Source of the DNA: Hyphomicrobiales bacterium
GTDB taxonomy: Bacteria; Pseudomonadota; Alphaproteobacteria; Rhizobiales; Rhizobiaceae
DNA length: 64,000 nucleotides
Assembly (NCBI GenBank): GCA_900472925.1
Contig: UCJU01000005.1
Span: 79,270-143,269, forward strand
Direction of reading: 5' to 3'
Shown: positions 1 through 8,966 of the stretch, piece after piece
Position numbering within the stretch: position 1 is the stretch's first letter
How the letters are laid out: every line of letters begins with the position of its first letter
Position numbers and translations under genes: made by a program
Notes under the pieces: generated by a model
What the model was told of the DNA's origin: nothing
What the model saw: only the letters and a program-made list of their open reading frames with translations
Databases searched by the model: none

Positions 1-405
1 CTGCTAGCAATACTTGACAGGGCAGAAAGCCAACTTCCCGCAGCCGAGCCAATCTTTATGCTCAATCTGCTGCGCTACAGGAACGAAGCGATTTATGAAA
101 GCGACGAGACATATGCACCGTGTACCGGCCGGGAAGCTTATTTCACACGCTACATACCTGCCTTCGCCAATGCCACGGAGGGATATGGAATTGAGCCATT
201 CTGGATCGGAAAGGTCGGCAGCCTGCTTGTCGCGCCGGCCGACGAGCTTTGGGACGATATTGCACTCATTCGATACCCGGACTTCGCGACATTCAGACAC
301 ATGGTGGACAGCAAAGAATATCATCGTGACGCTGAGCCTCATCGGCTCGCGGCATTGGCGGACTGGCGACTGGTTGCATTGACGCGGATGCCCAACCCGC
401 ACTGA
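1..405 (+). CDS. DUF1330-like small protein, 5' end outside window
   Basis: The open frame enters from the left edge. The first in-frame ATG, at 58, falls inside the conserved segment that reads FMLNLLRYR, so the true start lies upstream. The family signature is a beta strand with a (M/I)NLL-(S/R)-(F/Y)R core, then a Y-x-x-Y region and a C-terminal EPHRLAALADWR block. A paralogue with the same layout lies at 34560-34970 and has matching MINLLSFR and EPHRLAAVSDWR segments. Proteins of this ferredoxin-like fold are about 100-140 residues and mostly have no known function. It is followed 43 nt later by an epoxide hydrolase gene on the same strand, so co-transcription is plausible. No catalytic role is assigned. 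Confidence 0.7.
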   Translation: MLAILDRAESQLPAAEPIFMLNLLRYRNEAIYESDETYAPCTGREAYFTRYIPAFANATEGYGIEPFWIGKVGSLLVAPADELWDDIALIRYPDFATFRHMVDSKEYHRDAEPHRLAALADWRLVALTRMPNPH

Positions 406-448
406 TCGGCGATTCTTACCGCCGCCCCAATGAAGTGGAGATTAGCCA

Positions 449-1471
449 ATGCAAGACCCTAAAAGCTTCCGGACGAGCTCTCATATAACCGCGCGACATC
501 GCACAGCCTGGATCGAATCGGGTCCGGTCGATGGCCCATTGATCTTTTTCCTCCACGGCTGGCCGGAACTCGGAGTAATCTGGCATCGGCAGCTCGAACA
601 TTTTGCGCGCCTTGGCTGGCGCACGGTCGCGCCCGACATGCGTGGCTATGGCCGCTCGTCCGTGCCGACAGATATCTGCAGCTACACGATACGAGAGATC
701 GTCATCGACATGGTCGAGCTTCATGATAATCTCGGTGGAGCGCCAGCCATATGGGTAGGACACGATTGGGGCGCGCCGATTGCATGGAGCATGGCGAGCC
801 ATCACGAGTACCGCTGCCGCGGCGTCGTCGGTCTCTCTGTCCCATACATGGCACGAGGTCATGCATTTGCCAATCTTGTCAGTCTCGTCGACCGTGACAT
901 TTATCCGCGGGCTCGTTATCCGGTCGGGCAATGGGACTACTGGCTGTTCTACCGTGAGCAGTTTGGCAAAGCAGCTGCGCAAATGGACGCAGACGTCGCC
1001 CGGACCCTTTCGGCGCTGTATAAACCATCACGGAAGGAGGCTTTCGGAAAGCCCGCGATCACTGCCGACGTCCGCTCCAGGGGCGGCTGGTTCTCAGAGC
1101 CGCTTCCGCCTCCCGATCCGTCGTCGTCGATCCTGACAGATTACGAATTTTCGGCTTTTGTTTCCGCGTTCACTGCCACCGGATTTTCCGGTGCGAATGC
1201 CTGGTATATGAATGACACGGCAAATATGATTTTCGCCGAAGAGGCACCACACTTCGGACGAATTTCGCTGCCCGCGCTGTTCCTTCACGGTGAGTGGGAC
1301 GCTGTCTGTCAGACCGTAAGCGGCCATTTTGCTGATCCGATGAGAAGCGACTGCGCTGATCTGACTGAGGAAATCATCAAGGCGGGACACATGCTAATGG
1401 TTGAGCAGCCAGAAGCCGTGAGTGGCGCCATCGAACGTTGGTTATCAGCGAACCGTCTCTTTCACCAATAA
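449..1471 (+). CDS. Epoxide hydrolase-like alpha/beta hydrolase
   Basis: A 340-residue alpha/beta-hydrolase that probably hydrolyses an epoxide or related ester through an Asp-nucleophile mechanism in the cytoplasm. Visible motifs are the oxyanion-hole HGWPE at residues 36-40, the nucleophile elbow VGHDWG with Asp106, a cap region, and a C-terminal AGHMLMVEQPE block whose His314 fits the catalytic base. HGxP plus an Asp nucleophile is the signature of the epoxide hydrolase/haloalkane dehalogenase branch, and the HGWPE form favours epoxide hydrolase. There is no signal peptide. The ATG follows a GGAG-like element. It sits downstream of a DUF1330-like gene and faces a broken LysR gene, so its former regulator may be lost. 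Confidence 0.85.
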   Translation: MQDPKSFRTSSHITARHRTAWIESGPVDGPLIFFLHGWPELGVIWHRQLEHFARLGWRTVAPDMRGYGRSSVPTDICSYTIREIVIDMVELHDNLGGAPAIWVGHDWGAPIAWSMASHHEYRCRGVVGLSVPYMARGHAFANLVSLVDRDIYPRARYPVGQWDYWLFYREQFGKAAAQMDADVARTLSALYKPSRKEAFGKPAITADVRSRGGWFSEPLPPPDPSSSILTDYEFSAFVSAFTATGFSGANAWYMNDTANMIFAEEAPHFGRISLPALFLHGEWDAVCQTVSGHFADPMRSDCADLTEEIIKAGHMLMVEQPEAVSGAIERWLSANRLFHQ

Positions 1472-1887
1472 TCTCATACCTGCGTGCCATCCTACAGTCG
1501 CATGGCAAGAGATTAGGCATTGTTTCTGGTATTCCGGGTGACAATGGACAGGTTACCATATAAATTTTGTTGTCGTCCCGATCTCCGAAGACAATGGAAC
1601 ATCGCCGATGCCCGACTGACATCTTCGTAGACTTGAAGGTAACATTACTTGCGAGCGTCAACGGCGGTTTTTGAAAAAGAGTAACGGGATGTACTCACGG
1701 CGTAGCGACGTATGTTGCGACCATTGGGGCCGTGCAAATGGCGTGGAGTTGAACGGAGTCAGACATCTAATTGACTTCAACGTCCCATCGAATGGTGCAA
1801 ATTTATTCCCCTTTTGCAAAAATCTGTATTTGCTCCTCGCTGACGAGGTATAGATGAAAATACCTCCAACTGCCCGCCGGGTTTCCT
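1472..1887. other. Intergenic region, no gene recognised
   Basis: This stretch of about 415 bases separates the epoxide hydrolase gene from the broken LysR gene. Short open frames exist on both strands, but none has a family signature or a convincing ribosome binding site. It probably carries the former LysR promoter region. Confidence 0.5.
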
Positions 1888-2767
1888 GTGGATCAAATTC
1901 TCGCCATACGTACTTTCGTCAGGGTCGCAGAAGCTGGCTCTTTCGCCAAGGCGGCCGATATGATGAACTTGCCCCGGTCCTCCGTCAGCAAGCTAGTACA
2001 GGATCTCGAGGCGCATCTGGGGACAAAGCTGGTGGAGCGCACCACGCGGTCTGTCACGATGACCACCGAGGGCGTCTCCTATCATGAGCGAGCGCTGAAG
2101 CTCCTTGCCGACCTTGAAGACATGGACGGCACCGTTAGCGGCTCACGGAGCGCCCAAGGGAAAGCTGCGCGTGGACATCGGCTCCGTACTGGCAAATCAG
2201 ATCCTCATTCCTGCGCTCTCAGACTTCCAGCACAAATACCCGGACATCGAGCTCATGCTCGGCGTCAGCGATCGCGCTGCCGATCTCATCAGTGAGGGAA
2301 TCGATTGCGTCATCCGCGGTGGAGCGCTGATTGACTCTTCTATGAAGGCGCGCAAGCTGTGCGAACTGGATTACGTCATATGTGCATCGCCTGCCTATCT
2401 GGAGGGACTGCGATTACCGGAACAGCCGGAAGATATACGGGCTCATCGGATCGTCAGCTACTTCTCCGCGTCATCTGGAAAGAGGTTTCCTCTGCAGTCC
2501 CACCGCGGCGATGAGCGGAGCGGTTATCTTCCGATCTCCATCGGCATTTCGGTCAACGAGAGCACCGCACACCTAAACGCGCTGCTATCGGGACTGGGGA
2601 TCGGCCAGAGCTTCGGCTTCCTCGCAAGACCTCATTTCGAGAGCGGCGCACTACGTTATCCGAAAATCGTAAGACGAGTTGCCGCGATATCGGCCAGAAT
2701 GGACAGCGAAAGTGAGATAGAATCACGCGTGGGACCAAATATGCCGATGGGTGCTTTGATTCTTTGA
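1888..2767 (+). pseudogene. LysR-type regulator, frameshifted and 3'-truncated
   Basis: The 5' frame (GTG start at 1888) encodes a typical LysR winged helix-turn-helix with VRVAEAGSFAKAADMM and SSVSKLVQDLEAHLG. At about 2140-2165 homology switches to the next frame, where GKLRVDIGSVLANQILIPAL and DCVIRGG mark the start of the substrate-binding domain. Moving from the first frame to the second needs one extra base or two missing bases. The second frame keeps LysR character to about 2650 (GFLARPHFESGALRYP), then runs into the complement of the convergent XdhC gene and loses the last 40-50 residues. Both defects point to a dead gene. A sequencing error could explain the frameshift but not the lost 3' end. 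Confidence 0.75.
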
Positions 2768-3585
2768 ATGTCCCCCGGTCCGAAACCTCGCCCCGTCAGA
2801 TAATCGACCCGCCTTTTATGCGTGCGACTGCTCCCGAGTGCTCCGATATAAAAAGCCTCGGAATGAAGGGCCTGCTCAAGCACAGGCGCCTCGGCGTCGA
2901 GGTCGTGATGGACGAGGACGACTGCTGTAAAGCGGTCTATAATTTCTTTATTTCTTGCGGCGTCTGCAGAACAGACGAGTTGAACGACATCATAGGAAGA
3001 AGCTTCTGCCAGTCGAGCAACCGCTTGAGACTCGCCCGTTTGACCGAAAACGACGACCCGGGTCCGCGGGCGATAAGCGGTCGAGAACTCATCTGTAATC
3101 CACCCGGACCGTTCAACCTCTTCTGTTAGTCGAAGTGCTTGAGCACGCGGCGAGTAGCACAGGGAAACGGGAGTCCTGCCTTCAAGACGGTTCAGGAGAG
3201 TGTGCAGAGTGCGCCGGTCCCGTAAAAGATGGATAGCGACCGTGATTCCGCCTCCACACGGCAAAACAATATCCAGGAACGGCGAACCATCCCCGAATTT
3301 GACCACACGATCACGCCCCTCGGCTATAGCGAGTAAGGCTTCAGCTGCGATCGCCGATTCTACGCACCCGCCAGATACGTAACCATAGAAGCGTCCGTCA
3401 GCCGTCACCACAAGGTTAGAGCCGAGACTTCTCGCTGCGCCGCCGCGAATTTCGACAAGCGTAGCGAGCGCCACAGGTCCCACAGTCGATGACTCGATGG
3501 CGAAAAGTAGGAGTTTCTGAGGATCGTCGGTTGTCGACGCCCGCATGGGAGCTTGCTGCAAGGCAGAATCAGGCATTTCCAACAT
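2656..3585 (-). CDS. XdhC/CoxI-family molybdenum cofactor maturation protein
   Basis: A 309-residue cytoplasmic chaperone of the XdhC family. Members bind sulfurated Moco and insert it into xanthine dehydrogenase-type enzymes. The N-terminal XdhC/CoxI domain shows GGAARSLGSNLVV and GYVSGGCVESAI at about residues 48-80. The C-terminal Rossmann domain shows VVVFGQTGESQAVARLA, ALGSSRTHKRR and the ending KAPIGIFG. The ATG at 3585 has a strong GGAGGAG ribosome site. It is the only such chaperone gene among three molybdenum hydroxylase modules in the window, so it may serve one or all of them. Its 3' end overlaps the truncated LysR gene on the other strand. Confidence 0.88.
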   Translation of the reverse strand: MLEMPDSALQQAPMRASTTDDPQKLLLFAIESSTVGPVALATLVEIRGGAARSLGSNLVVTADGRFYGYVSGGCVESAIAAEALLAIAEGRDRVVKFGDGSPFLDIVLPCGGGITVAIHLLRDRRTLHTLLNRLEGRTPVSLCYSPRAQALRLTEEVERSGWITDEFSTAYRPRTRVVVFGQTGESQAVARLAEASSYDVVQLVCSADAARNKEIIDRFTAVVLVHHDLDAEAPVLEQALHSEAFYIGALGSSRTHKRRVDYLTGRGFGPGDIQRIKAPIGIFGPTRDSISLSLSILADIAATRLTIFG

Positions 3586-3721
3586 TCCAAATCTCCTCCG
3601 GAAAAATGGCCGTTACCACAAATGACATCAGGCGGGTCGTGGCAAGGGATAAACAAACAAACGCGGCATCATGGAATCAAGCTCTAAAATGTCCGCCTTC
3701 GAACTGGCTTCCAGTTGCCTG

Positions 3722-4579
3722 TCAATTGTTACGGACGGTCGCATCAACAGAGCTATAGCCATTGAGACCTCTGAGCAACGCCTCCAAATCTAGCTCCCCA
3801 TCACGTGTTTGCGCCCCGGCTGCGAGGCCACCCCGAATGAGCGTTGCAGCCGCAGGCTTTGCGAACAGACCTGCCCAGGCCTCGTGCTCCCGAAGGAAGC
3901 CAGCACCAAGATCAGGCACAGGCATTGCCAACTTCGCAGCAGCAATCACACCTTTGGGCAAGGCCGCGATATTGTTCGCCAACCGACTGATAAAGCTGTC
4001 TAGCTGCTCCAAAGGTATGGCTCGGTTTATCCAGCCATACCTTTCTGCGGTTTCGGCATCAATCAGATCTGCTCCAAGAATAATTTCAAGCGCGCGAGCC
4101 CTTGTCATGCAGCTTGCCAGATACTGTGTGCCGCCGCCTCCTGGAATGATACCCATGAGCGCCTCGCATTGCGCGAGACCCGCCTTGCCTTCCGCCGCAA
4201 ATACCATATCGGCGGCAGTAACGAATTCCGCGCCGCCGCCCCGCGCTATTCCTGCGAGCTTTACGATGGTGACCTGAGGCTGTTCCCGGATCAACTCACC
4301 AAGCGCCTGGAATGGATTCAGTCCTTCGGGTGCTTCGCGAGCAATATCGTCGAATGCATGCGGCTCATCGATGAGTGTCATATCGACATGCGCAATGAAA
4401 AAATCAGGATTGGCGCTCTCGAACACCAGCACGCGAATGTCGGAGCGATCGCGCATCGTCAAAAGCACATGGCGCAGTTCTTTCATCAACGCGACATCGA
4501 GAACGTTCACCGGTGGATTGTGAATCGTGATCGTTGCCACACCTTTTTCAGAGAACAAATTGAGACGTTCTAACTTCAT
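3722..4579 (-). CDS. Enoyl-CoA hydratase/isomerase family protein
   Basis: A 285-residue crotonase-fold protein. The N-terminal HNPPVNVLD segment, the oxyanion block GIARGGGAEFVTAADMVFA near residues 110-130 and the GIIPGGGGTQYL block near 145-155 are family hallmarks. Members hydrate or isomerise acyl-CoA thioesters, and the exact substrate cannot be read from the sequence. It is divergent from a HxlR regulator gene with about 130 nt between them, the usual layout for a regulator and its target. It lies on the same strand as xdhC, 136 nt upstream of it, so read-through into xdhC is possible. Confidence 0.85.
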   Translation of the reverse strand: MKLERLNLFSEKGVATITIHNPPVNVLDVALMKELRHVLLTMRDRSDIRVLVFESANPDFFIAHVDMTLIDEPHAFDDIAREAPEGLNPFQALGELIREQPQVTIVKLAGIARGGGAEFVTAADMVFAAEGKAGLAQCEALMGIIPGGGGTQYLASCMTRARALEIILGADLIDAETAERYGWINRAIPLEQLDSFISRLANNIAALPKGVIAAAKLAMPVPDLGAGFLREHEAWAGLFAKPAAATLIRGGLAAGAQTRDGELDLEALLRGLNGYSSVDATVRNN

Positions 4580-4707
4580 TTTTCCATCCCTGGCTGTACT
4601 GAAAATGAGCCCGCGCAGCGGACTTGCCTGCTCGATACAAGATGGTATTCGTTATATTAGTCGTCAATTACGCACTTGAAACATACCTAGGATGATGGAG
4701 AATACCG

Positions 4708-5073
4708 ATTAGCAACGTAGAGATTGTTTATCGAGCGGACTGTCCAAGCCGCGTGATTCTTGATCAAATTGCTGATAAATGGTCGATGATGGTGCTGGAG
4801 GTTTCAAACGAGCCGAAACGCTTCAACGCCATCAAGCGGCAGTTGGACGGCGTCACACAAAGGGTTTTGACACAGACGTTACGCAAGCTGGAACGCGATG
4901 GCATGATCACGCGTCGGGTTTTGCCCGGACGCGTGCTTGGTGTAGAATATGCCTTGAGTCCGCTTGGTCAGTCACTGAAAGAGCCCTTTTCGACGCTCTT
5001 TCAGTGGACTTTGGCCAACATCGACACCATAGAAGACTGCCAGCGGAAGTTTGACACGCAGCATTCTCACTGA
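4708..5073 (+). CDS. HxlR-family transcriptional regulator, probable ATT start
   Basis: A winged-helix regulator of the HxlR family. DCPSR at the N-terminus, then ILDQIADKW, RFNAIKRQLDGVTQRVLTQT and LERDGMITRR are conserved. The conserved Asp-Cys-Pro lies upstream of the first conventional start (GTG 4753), and between the in-frame stop at 4693 and GTG 4753 there is no ATG, GTG, TTG or CTG codon. An ATT at 4708 sits 7 nt after GGAG (4697-4700), the right distance for initiation, and gives about 121 residues including the Cys. Starting at GTG 4753 would remove the Cys that can be redox-sensing in this family. It is divergent from the enoyl-CoA hydratase gene, its likely target. Confidence 0.75.
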   Translation: MSNVEIVYRADCPSRVILDQIADKWSMMVLEVSNEPKRFNAIKRQLDGVTQRVLTQTLRKLERDGMITRRVLPGRVLGVEYALSPLGQSLKEPFSTLFQWTLANIDTIEDCQRKFDTQHSH

Positions 5074-5228
5074 CCAAAAGTCGCAGGCGGCCAGACATTT
5101 ACGGTTCGCGTTCTAGCAAATCAGCTAGGAAAAAAATCTACAGCGTCTGAAACTTAAATGAGCATGTGCGTCTGACCGTTACCGCTTATTTTCTTTCCGA
5201 ACCATGACCCTGCAAACGGAGGACGCCC

Positions 5229-6143
5229 TTGATATTCGACGGCAGAATAATCGCGGGCATTACTGTGTTCGTCGCTGTTGCCAAAACAGGCAGCTATGCG
5301 AAGGCAGGCGAACAGCTTGGCTTGTCGAGGTCGGGGATTGGAAAAGCGATCGGCCGGCTCGAAGACCGAACCGGCATGCGGCTGTTCGACCGCAACTCAC
5401 GCGCGATCAAACTGACCGATCAGGGACGAACTTTTCTGGATGAGACAACTCCGTTGCTCGAGGCACTGGGACGGACTGCAAGACCCGCTTCGGCAACGAA
5501 TGTCAGGGGGCGATTGCGCGTATCGACAGACGGTGCGTTGGGTCCCTATCTCCTGATCCCGATCCTGCCTGATTTTCTCGCGGACAACCCTCAGGTAAAG
5601 GTCGATTTGTTTGTACGAGACCGGATCGACAATCTACTTTCAGAAGGTGTCGATGCCGCAATCCGGTTCGGAGAGCCCAAATCCAACGATCTCGACAAGC
5701 AGCTCCTGCTGACAAGCCGCGTGGTCACCTGCGCAAGTTCGGCCTATATTGAGCGGTTCGGCAGACCGTCTGCTCCTGGCGACATTCTGGGCAATCATCG
5801 CTGTATTCGTATGATCGACGCGACAACCGGCAAGCCTTACGCATGGGATTTTGTCAATGCGACAGGGGAACGGCAGTCGATTTCCCCAGATTGTGGCCTA
5901 ACCCTGAATGATGCGCCGTCGCTTGTCGCGGCGGCTCTGAAGGGTTACGGCATCGTTCGCCTGCTCGACTTCGTTGCGAAAGAACTCATTCTCAAAGGGG
6001 AATTGGTAGAGGTGATGCCGGAGTGGAACCATTTTTACTGGCCCGCTTTCATTTACACGTCTGTCGATGAATACAAATCTCCAGCAGTCGAGGCTTTTAA
6101 GCAGTTTGCGCTGTCGCGCTTAAAGCGGCCAGCCGCTAAGTGA
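5229..6143 (+). CDS. LysR-family transcriptional regulator
   Basis: A complete LysR regulator of 304 residues. The N-terminal helix-turn-helix includes VFVAVAKTGSYAKAGEQLG and SRSGIGKAIGRLEDRTG, and the effector domain begins around GRLRVSTDGALG. The TTG start at 5229 is supported by GGAGGA at 5218-5223, while the ATG at 5204 is in another frame. It lies upstream of molybdenum hydroxylase module A in the same direction and is a candidate regulator for it, but the intervening segment holds a second LysR remnant, so the original partner may have been lost. The inducer is unknown. Confidence 0.9.
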   Translation: MIFDGRIIAGITVFVAVAKTGSYAKAGEQLGLSRSGIGKAIGRLEDRTGMRLFDRNSRAIKLTDQGRTFLDETTPLLEALGRTARPASATNVRGRLRVSTDGALGPYLLIPILPDFLADNPQVKVDLFVRDRIDNLLSEGVDAAIRFGEPKSNDLDKQLLLTSRVVTCASSAYIERFGRPSAPGDILGNHRCIRMIDATTGKPYAWDFVNATGERQSISPDCGLTLNDAPSLVAAALKGYGIVRLLDFVAKELILKGELVEVMPEWNHFYWPAFIYTSVDEYKSPAVEAFKQFALSRLKRPAAK

Positions 6144-6254
6144 GCCGGACCAGCACCAAGAACGTCTCATTCCGCTGCCACAGGGCACGACCGCCCCCTG
6201 TTGGCCAAGACTGTCCATGCCACTTGCTAGGGCGAGGCGGCGCGAAAACGCGAC

Positions 6255-6279
6255 GCACCAAGCGTCCCATGTTTGGTGC
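6255..6279. repeat. Inverted repeat downstream of LysR gene
   Basis: GCACCAA (6255-6261) and TTGGTGC (6273-6279) form a perfect 7-bp inverted repeat with an 11-nt spacer. It could be a weak terminator of the LysR gene or a regulator site before module A. There is no clear T-run. Confidence 0.35.
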
Positions 6280-6401
6280 TTCGATACTGGCCGTCCGCAA
6301 TCTTTCTCGCCTTTCTGTCCGCGTTGCAGCGACAAATTGGCGCGAAACATTCCAAGCCGTTGAGCTATTTCTATCCCCGCACGGCAAGACCTTCGATCCG
6401 C

Positions 6402-6495
6402 ATGCCGACGGAGCGAACTACGGAGTTATTGGATGGGATCAATCTTTTCGCACGCATCGTTACCCGAGAGTTCAGCAGCGCCGCACTTCTCGTCA
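6402..6495 (+). pseudogene. LysR N-terminal remnant
   Basis: In the frame starting at ATG 6402 about 30 codons match the start of a LysR gene: LLDGINLFARIV followed by FSSAALL, corresponding to the usual LDGIxLFxRVVExGSFSAAA. Homology stops at about 6490-6500 and the frame ends at a TGA at 6507-6509. The remainder of the LysR gene is missing and the sequence continues as the large subunit of a molybdenum hydroxylase in another frame. This looks like a deletion scar. Confidence 0.6.
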
Positions 6496-8646
6496 TTGGT
6501 ACGCACTGATGCGCCTTTCAAAGTGGTCGGTGCGGCAAAATATACCGCCGACCACAAGGTGGACAATCTCACCCATGCCGCCCTCGTATGTAGCCCGATC
6601 GCCCGCGGACGCGTCGTCTCAATTGATCTCGACACTGCAATGCAATGCCAAGGTGTCCTGGGTGTTGTCTCACATCTGAACGCAGCGGAACTGCGCGGTG
6701 ATGCTGCACCCACTTGGCCAACGACGCCTGAAGAAATACTGCGCCGACCAGATCATGGCGCAAGCCTCACGCTGGCGGATTCGACCATTCGCTATGCAGG
6801 CCAGCCAGTCGCAGCCGTCATCGCAGATTCGCTTGAAAACGCAGTCTATGCCGCACACGCGCTCAAGATCGAATATTTTGAAGATCATCTCCAGGTGGGG
6901 TTGGAGGCGCATGCGCACCAAGCACGCGAACCGCAGACCGGACAAATTCCAGGCGGTGAACCGGCGACGTCCCAGCGGGGCAACGTGGATGATGCGCTCA
7001 AAGCCGCATCTGTCATCGTAAGCGAGACTTATAGATCACCTGCCGCCCATCATAATCCAATAGAAGCGCCCGCAACGCTTGCCATGTGGGAAGATAGAAA
7101 ACTGATCGTCTATGACGCCAATCAGGGTCCTCACATCGTCGCCGCTGCCCTCGCAAGCGCATTCGGCCTGGAAAAAGAAAAAGTGCGGGTTGTTTCAAAA
7201 TTTGTAGGCGGCGCCTTCGGCTGCAAGCTTCAGCTTTGGCCTCACGGATATATCGCGGCGCTGGCATCGCGCCTCGTAGAGCGACCCGTAAAATTGGTTC
7301 TGACCCGACCGCAGATGTTCACGGGTGTTGGGCACCGTCCGGAACTGGTTCAGCACGTCACATTAGGGGCCGATGAGAAAGGCCAGCTTCTGGCCATAAA
7401 ACACGAGGCTTTCGTTCAAAGCGGAATGATCGATGAATATGTCGAAGGCTGTGTCGGCAGGACGCGTAGCCGCTACGCCTGTACCAATGTTTCCGTCACG
7501 ACGAAATTGGTACACCTTAATTTCCCCGCTGGCACCTCCATGCGCGCACCGGGAAAAAGTACCGGGTCGTTCGCACTCGAAACCGCTATGGACGAGCTTG
7601 CTGTCAGACTGCAGATCGACCCTGTCGATCTTCGCCTGCGAAACTTCGCGTCCGAAGACCCGGATTCGGGTAAACCCTGGTCAAGCACGGCATTGAAGCA
7701 GTGCTACGAGGTCGGAGCATCGCGGTTTGGTTGGCGAGCAGGCGCAGAACGTCGCGGTAGACGTGAGGGGCGGCTTCTCATTGGCCATGGAATGGCATGC
7801 GGAAGTTACCCACGATACGCGTCTGCCGCAACCGCGCGGGTTGTGCTTTATCCCTCCGGGCATGCCGTCATTGCCACCGGACTTTCGGAGATTGGCACGG
7901 GAAATACGACGGTGATGCCGCGGATTGTCTCGGAGGCACTAGGGATACCAGCCGAAAACGTGGAACTACAGTTTGGGGATACCGACCTGCCCTTCGCCCC
8001 GCAAGCCGGGGGGTCACGTATCGTCGCAAGCGTTGGACGAGCAATTTTGCTGGCGTGTGAAGACCTGAAGGCAAAGCTACGGTCTCTCACATCATCCTCG
8101 CCGGATGTCGGTAACGACCAACTTCTGGGGGCTCTGTCGAAAACCGACACCGGATCCATTGAAGGATTTGGAAGTTTTTCCCCTGATGGCGCTCTGCCGG
8201 TGAGCGTCGAAAGCAATGCGGCACATTTTTGCGAGGTGGTTGTCGATCCGGATTTCGGCTCTATTCGGGTCCGACGTTTTGTCAGCGCAATTGATGTCGG
8301 TCAGGTCCTCAGCCCGGTGACGGCGAAATCCCAGATCATAGGGGCGGCCACGATGGGGATCGGTCAGGCACTTTGGGAAGCAACGCATATCGACGACCGG
8401 TTCGGCCGATACATCAACACTGACCTTGGCGAATATCTTGTTCCTGTAAACGCCGACATTCCCGACATCGATGTCGCATTTGTTGGGCTCCCCGATCCCG
8501 GCACCGGCGTTCTGGGCGCAAAAAGCGCCGGTGAGATCGGGATCGTCGGCGTTGCCGCTGCCATTGCAAATGCCGTTTACGACGCAACGGGCTGCCGGGC
8601 GCGCGCCCTTCCTATTCAGTTCGATAAGCTCAACTACGAGGGATGA
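6433..8646 (+). CDS. Molybdenum hydroxylase large (Moco) subunit, module A
   Basis: A 737-residue xanthine dehydrogenase/aldehyde oxidase-type molybdopterin-binding subunit. Conserved blocks are RTDAPFKVVGAAKYTADH at residues 24-41, GGAFGCKLQ in the cofactor-binding region, RAPGKSTGSFALE, and the C-terminal GAKSAGEIGIVGVAAAIANA carrying the active-site Glu. The enzyme would hydroxylate an aldehyde or heterocycle and pass electrons to the 2Fe-2S and FAD subunits encoded downstream. The first 20 or so residues are encoded by out-of-frame LysR remnant DNA, so the native N-terminus was probably replaced. ATG 6433 has GGAG 7 nt upstream. In this module the large subunit comes first, opposite to modules B and C. 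Confidence 0.88.
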   Translation: MGSIFSHASLPESSAAPHFSSLVRTDAPFKVVGAAKYTADHKVDNLTHAALVCSPIARGRVVSIDLDTAMQCQGVLGVVSHLNAAELRGDAAPTWPTTPEEILRRPDHGASLTLADSTIRYAGQPVAAVIADSLENAVYAAHALKIEYFEDHLQVGLEAHAHQAREPQTGQIPGGEPATSQRGNVDDALKAASVIVSETYRSPAAHHNPIEAPATLAMWEDRKLIVYDANQGPHIVAAALASAFGLEKEKVRVVSKFVGGAFGCKLQLWPHGYIAALASRLVERPVKLVLTRPQMFTGVGHRPELVQHVTLGADEKGQLLAIKHEAFVQSGMIDEYVEGCVGRTRSRYACTNVSVTTKLVHLNFPAGTSMRAPGKSTGSFALETAMDELAVRLQIDPVDLRLRNFASEDPDSGKPWSSTALKQCYEVGASRFGWRAGAERRGRREGRLLIGHGMACGSYPRYASAATARVVLYPSGHAVIATGLSEIGTGNTTVMPRIVSEALGIPAENVELQFGDTDLPFAPQAGGSRIVASVGRAILLACEDLKAKLRSLTSSSPDVGNDQLLGALSKTDTGSIEGFGSFSPDGALPVSVESNAAHFCEVVVDPDFGSIRVRRFVSAIDVGQVLSPVTAKSQIIGAATMGIGQALWEATHIDDRFGRYINTDLGEYLVPVNADIPDIDVAFVGLPDPGTGVLGAKSAGEIGIVGVAAAIANAVYDATGCRARALPIQFDKLNYEG

Positions 8647-8649
8647 TCA

Positions 8650-8958
8650 ATGAAGCATTATATTCTCTTTATGGAATTCGGTGAGAGCTATGAAGCACGC
8701 AGACCCGAGTTTCGGAACGCTCATCTTGAAAAGGCCTGGGCCGCTGTCGACAGGGGCGAACTCATTCTTGCGGGTGCTCTCACGGATCCGCTCGATACCG
8801 GCGTCATCCTTTTCAAGGCAGACAGCATCGACGTCGTTGAGAAATTCGCCAAGAAAGACCCCTACATCAACAATGGACTTGTACGCAGCTGGCGCATACG
8901 GGAATGGGCGACAGTTGTCGGACCCGAAGCATCGTCCATCATTCGGCCTGATGAGTGA
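8650..8958 (+). CDS. YciI-like protein
   Basis: A 102-residue YciI-family protein with a dimeric ferredoxin-like fold. It shows the typical N-terminal beta strand, the conserved His-Leu (NAHLEKAW), GELILAGALTDPLD and FAKKDPYINNGLV. The family relates to small lyase/hydrolase-like enzymes such as muconolactone-type or chloro-catechol dehydrochlorinases, but most members have no assigned reaction. It starts 3 nt after the stop of the large subunit with a GAGGG ribosome site and overlaps the leader of the 2Fe-2S gene, so it is co-translated inside the oxidoreductase operon and may act on the same substrate or product. This insertion is absent from modules B and C. Confidence 0.82.
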   Translation: MKHYILFMEFGESYEARRPEFRNAHLEKAWAAVDRGELILAGALTDPLDTGVILFKADSIDVVEKFAKKDPYINNGLVRSWRIREWATVVGPEASSIIRPDE

Positions 8959-8966
8959 GGTTCCGC

